Below are positions 63,406-64,000 of a stretch of DNA of 64,000 bases, in pieces. Position 1 is the stretch's first letter. The number at the start of each line of letters is the position of its first letter. Origin of the DNA: Balanoglossus misakiensis (Eukaryota > Hemichordata); NCBI GenBank assembly GCA_040954595.2, contig JBECUI020000025.1, positions 124,001 to 188,000 of the forward strand. Reading direction: 5' to 3'. The notes beneath the pieces were generated by a model. That model did not search any database. It saw only the letters and a list, made by a program, of their open reading frames with translations, and was not told where the DNA came from. A program made the translations under genes and the position numbers.

Positions 63406-64000
63406 TGAGAAGGACACCGGATATATACTGCCCCGCTTCTCTTAATAATCCTCTGCTCTTCTGCGGCATGACCCTTCGTAGTTTAGAGTCTTTTCCTGAT
63501 ACCGGCTTTGATATCGGGAATGCAGAACATAGAGAGTGCTTTGAAACATTCATTCAGCCCTTCCAGTTACGTATGATGCATCGCCAAATGCACAGTACAA
63601 CTGTACACATCATAGATGATATAAATCCTCGAAGCGATTTGGAAGGGGATGGGCTTTTGACAAAGATACCGGGATTGTTGCTTGGCGTCCGAGTTGCTGA
63701 CTGTGCTGCAATTCTTCTGCATGATGCCGAACAAGATGTCCTTGCTGTTTTACATGCCGGATGGCGTGGATGTACAAAAAACATTGCCCGGACGGGAGTA
63801 GAGGCTATGCAAAATAATTACGGAACTGTCATTGATAATATTCATGCACATATATTTCCTGCTGCAGGACCGGATGCATACGAGGTCAAAGAAGATGTCG
63901 CCGCCTTGTTCCATGCCCCGAGTGATGTTGAGCAACGGGGAAATCAATACTACTTAAATATGCACGCAGTTATTCACAGACAACTAGAAGAAGCAGGAAT
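63405..64000 (+). CDS. PgeF/YfiH-family (laccase-domain) protein, 3'-truncated by the window
   Basis: The frame opens at ATG 63405, sharing one base with the upstream stop, and is still open at the window end (198 codons). Family motifs are MHSTTVHII, GDGLLTKIPGLLLGVRVADCAAILLHD (metal-site Cys), AVLHAGWRGCTKN (metal-site His) and IFPAAGPDAYEVKED. Members are zinc/copper enzymes with purine nucleoside or adenosine activity and, in E. coli, correct errors in peptidoglycan precursors. A GAAAGAAAT stretch is the only ribosome-site-like sequence, so translation is probably coupled to the upstream gene. Confidence 0.88.
   Translation, partial: MRRTPDIYCPASLNNPLLFCGMTLRSLESFPDTGFDIGNAEHRECFETFIQPFQLRMMHRQMHSTTVHIIDDINPRSDLEGDGLLTKIPGLLLGVRVADCAAILLHDAEQDVLAVLHAGWRGCTKNIARTGVEAMQNNYGTVIDNIHAHIFPAAGPDAYEVKEDVAALFHAPSDVEQRGNQYYLNMHAVIHRQLEEAG

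Overview
The 64 kb window is a low-to-mid GC bacterial chromosome segment that mixes conserved housekeeping genes with six very large surface lipoproteins. Sigma-70-type TTGACA/TATAAT promoters, GGAGG ribosome sites, relaxed lipoboxes (FVFSC, FVVSC, FISMSC) and a BspA/GLUG lipoprotein repertoire suggest a spirochaete. That placement is inference; no rRNA or phylogenetic marker was tested.

Left edge (1-3.3 kb): the 3' part of a 2-oxoacid dehydrogenase E1 gene carrying a lipoyl domain runs into an intact KAS III domain that has no start codon and lies in the -1 frame, behind a perfect A AAA AAG slippery heptamer. A 254-264 bp imperfect tandem duplication separates it from a hisI-msrB operon. 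Accessory block (3.3-33.8 kb, minus strand): a 1783-aa BspA-like (DUF285) lipoprotein, then four FN3/BIG2/GLUG lipoproteins of 1478-2146 aa. Two of these (9375-15812 and 16234-22674) are near-identical copies in a 6.86 kb tandem duplication. Each has a long homopolymeric C tract (19 and 17 bases; G on the coding strand) just upstream of its promoter, and their C-terminal GLUG part has diverged while the flanks stayed almost identical. Seven copies of a GC-rich intergenic repeat flank these genes.

Housekeeping block (33.9-44.3 kb, minus strand): htpG, an FkbM methyltransferase and acyP, then pdhA-pdhB-pdhC-lpd-(AI-2E family permease)-trpS-mutY-like, tightly packed and probably co-transcribed in part. 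It encodes a complete pyruvate dehydrogenase complex. Plus-strand block (44.4-54.5 kb): a fifth FN3/BIG2/GLUG lipoprotein, two DUF4230-like proteins, a CorC/CNNM-type membrane protein, an SDR and leuS. Then, on the minus strand, a DAHP synthase-prephenate dehydratase-ACT fusion, a lipoprotein lytic transglycosylase and a TylF-like methyltransferase, followed by a sixth large (GLUG) lipoprotein on the plus strand.

Right edge (61.4-64 kb): tRNA-Asp, a small heat-shock protein with a His/Cys-rich N-terminus, a PQQ-type sugar dehydrogenase and the start of a PgeF/YfiH gene. The hsp20 gene has a textbook sigma-54 -24/-12 promoter. Upstream lies an array of about five 19-bp palindromes (GTGTmTC-N5-GATACAC) placed like enhancer sites, shared with the divergent sugar dehydrogenase gene. 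This regulatory region, the putative programmed frameshift and the phase-variable duplicated lipoproteins are the most notable parts of the window.
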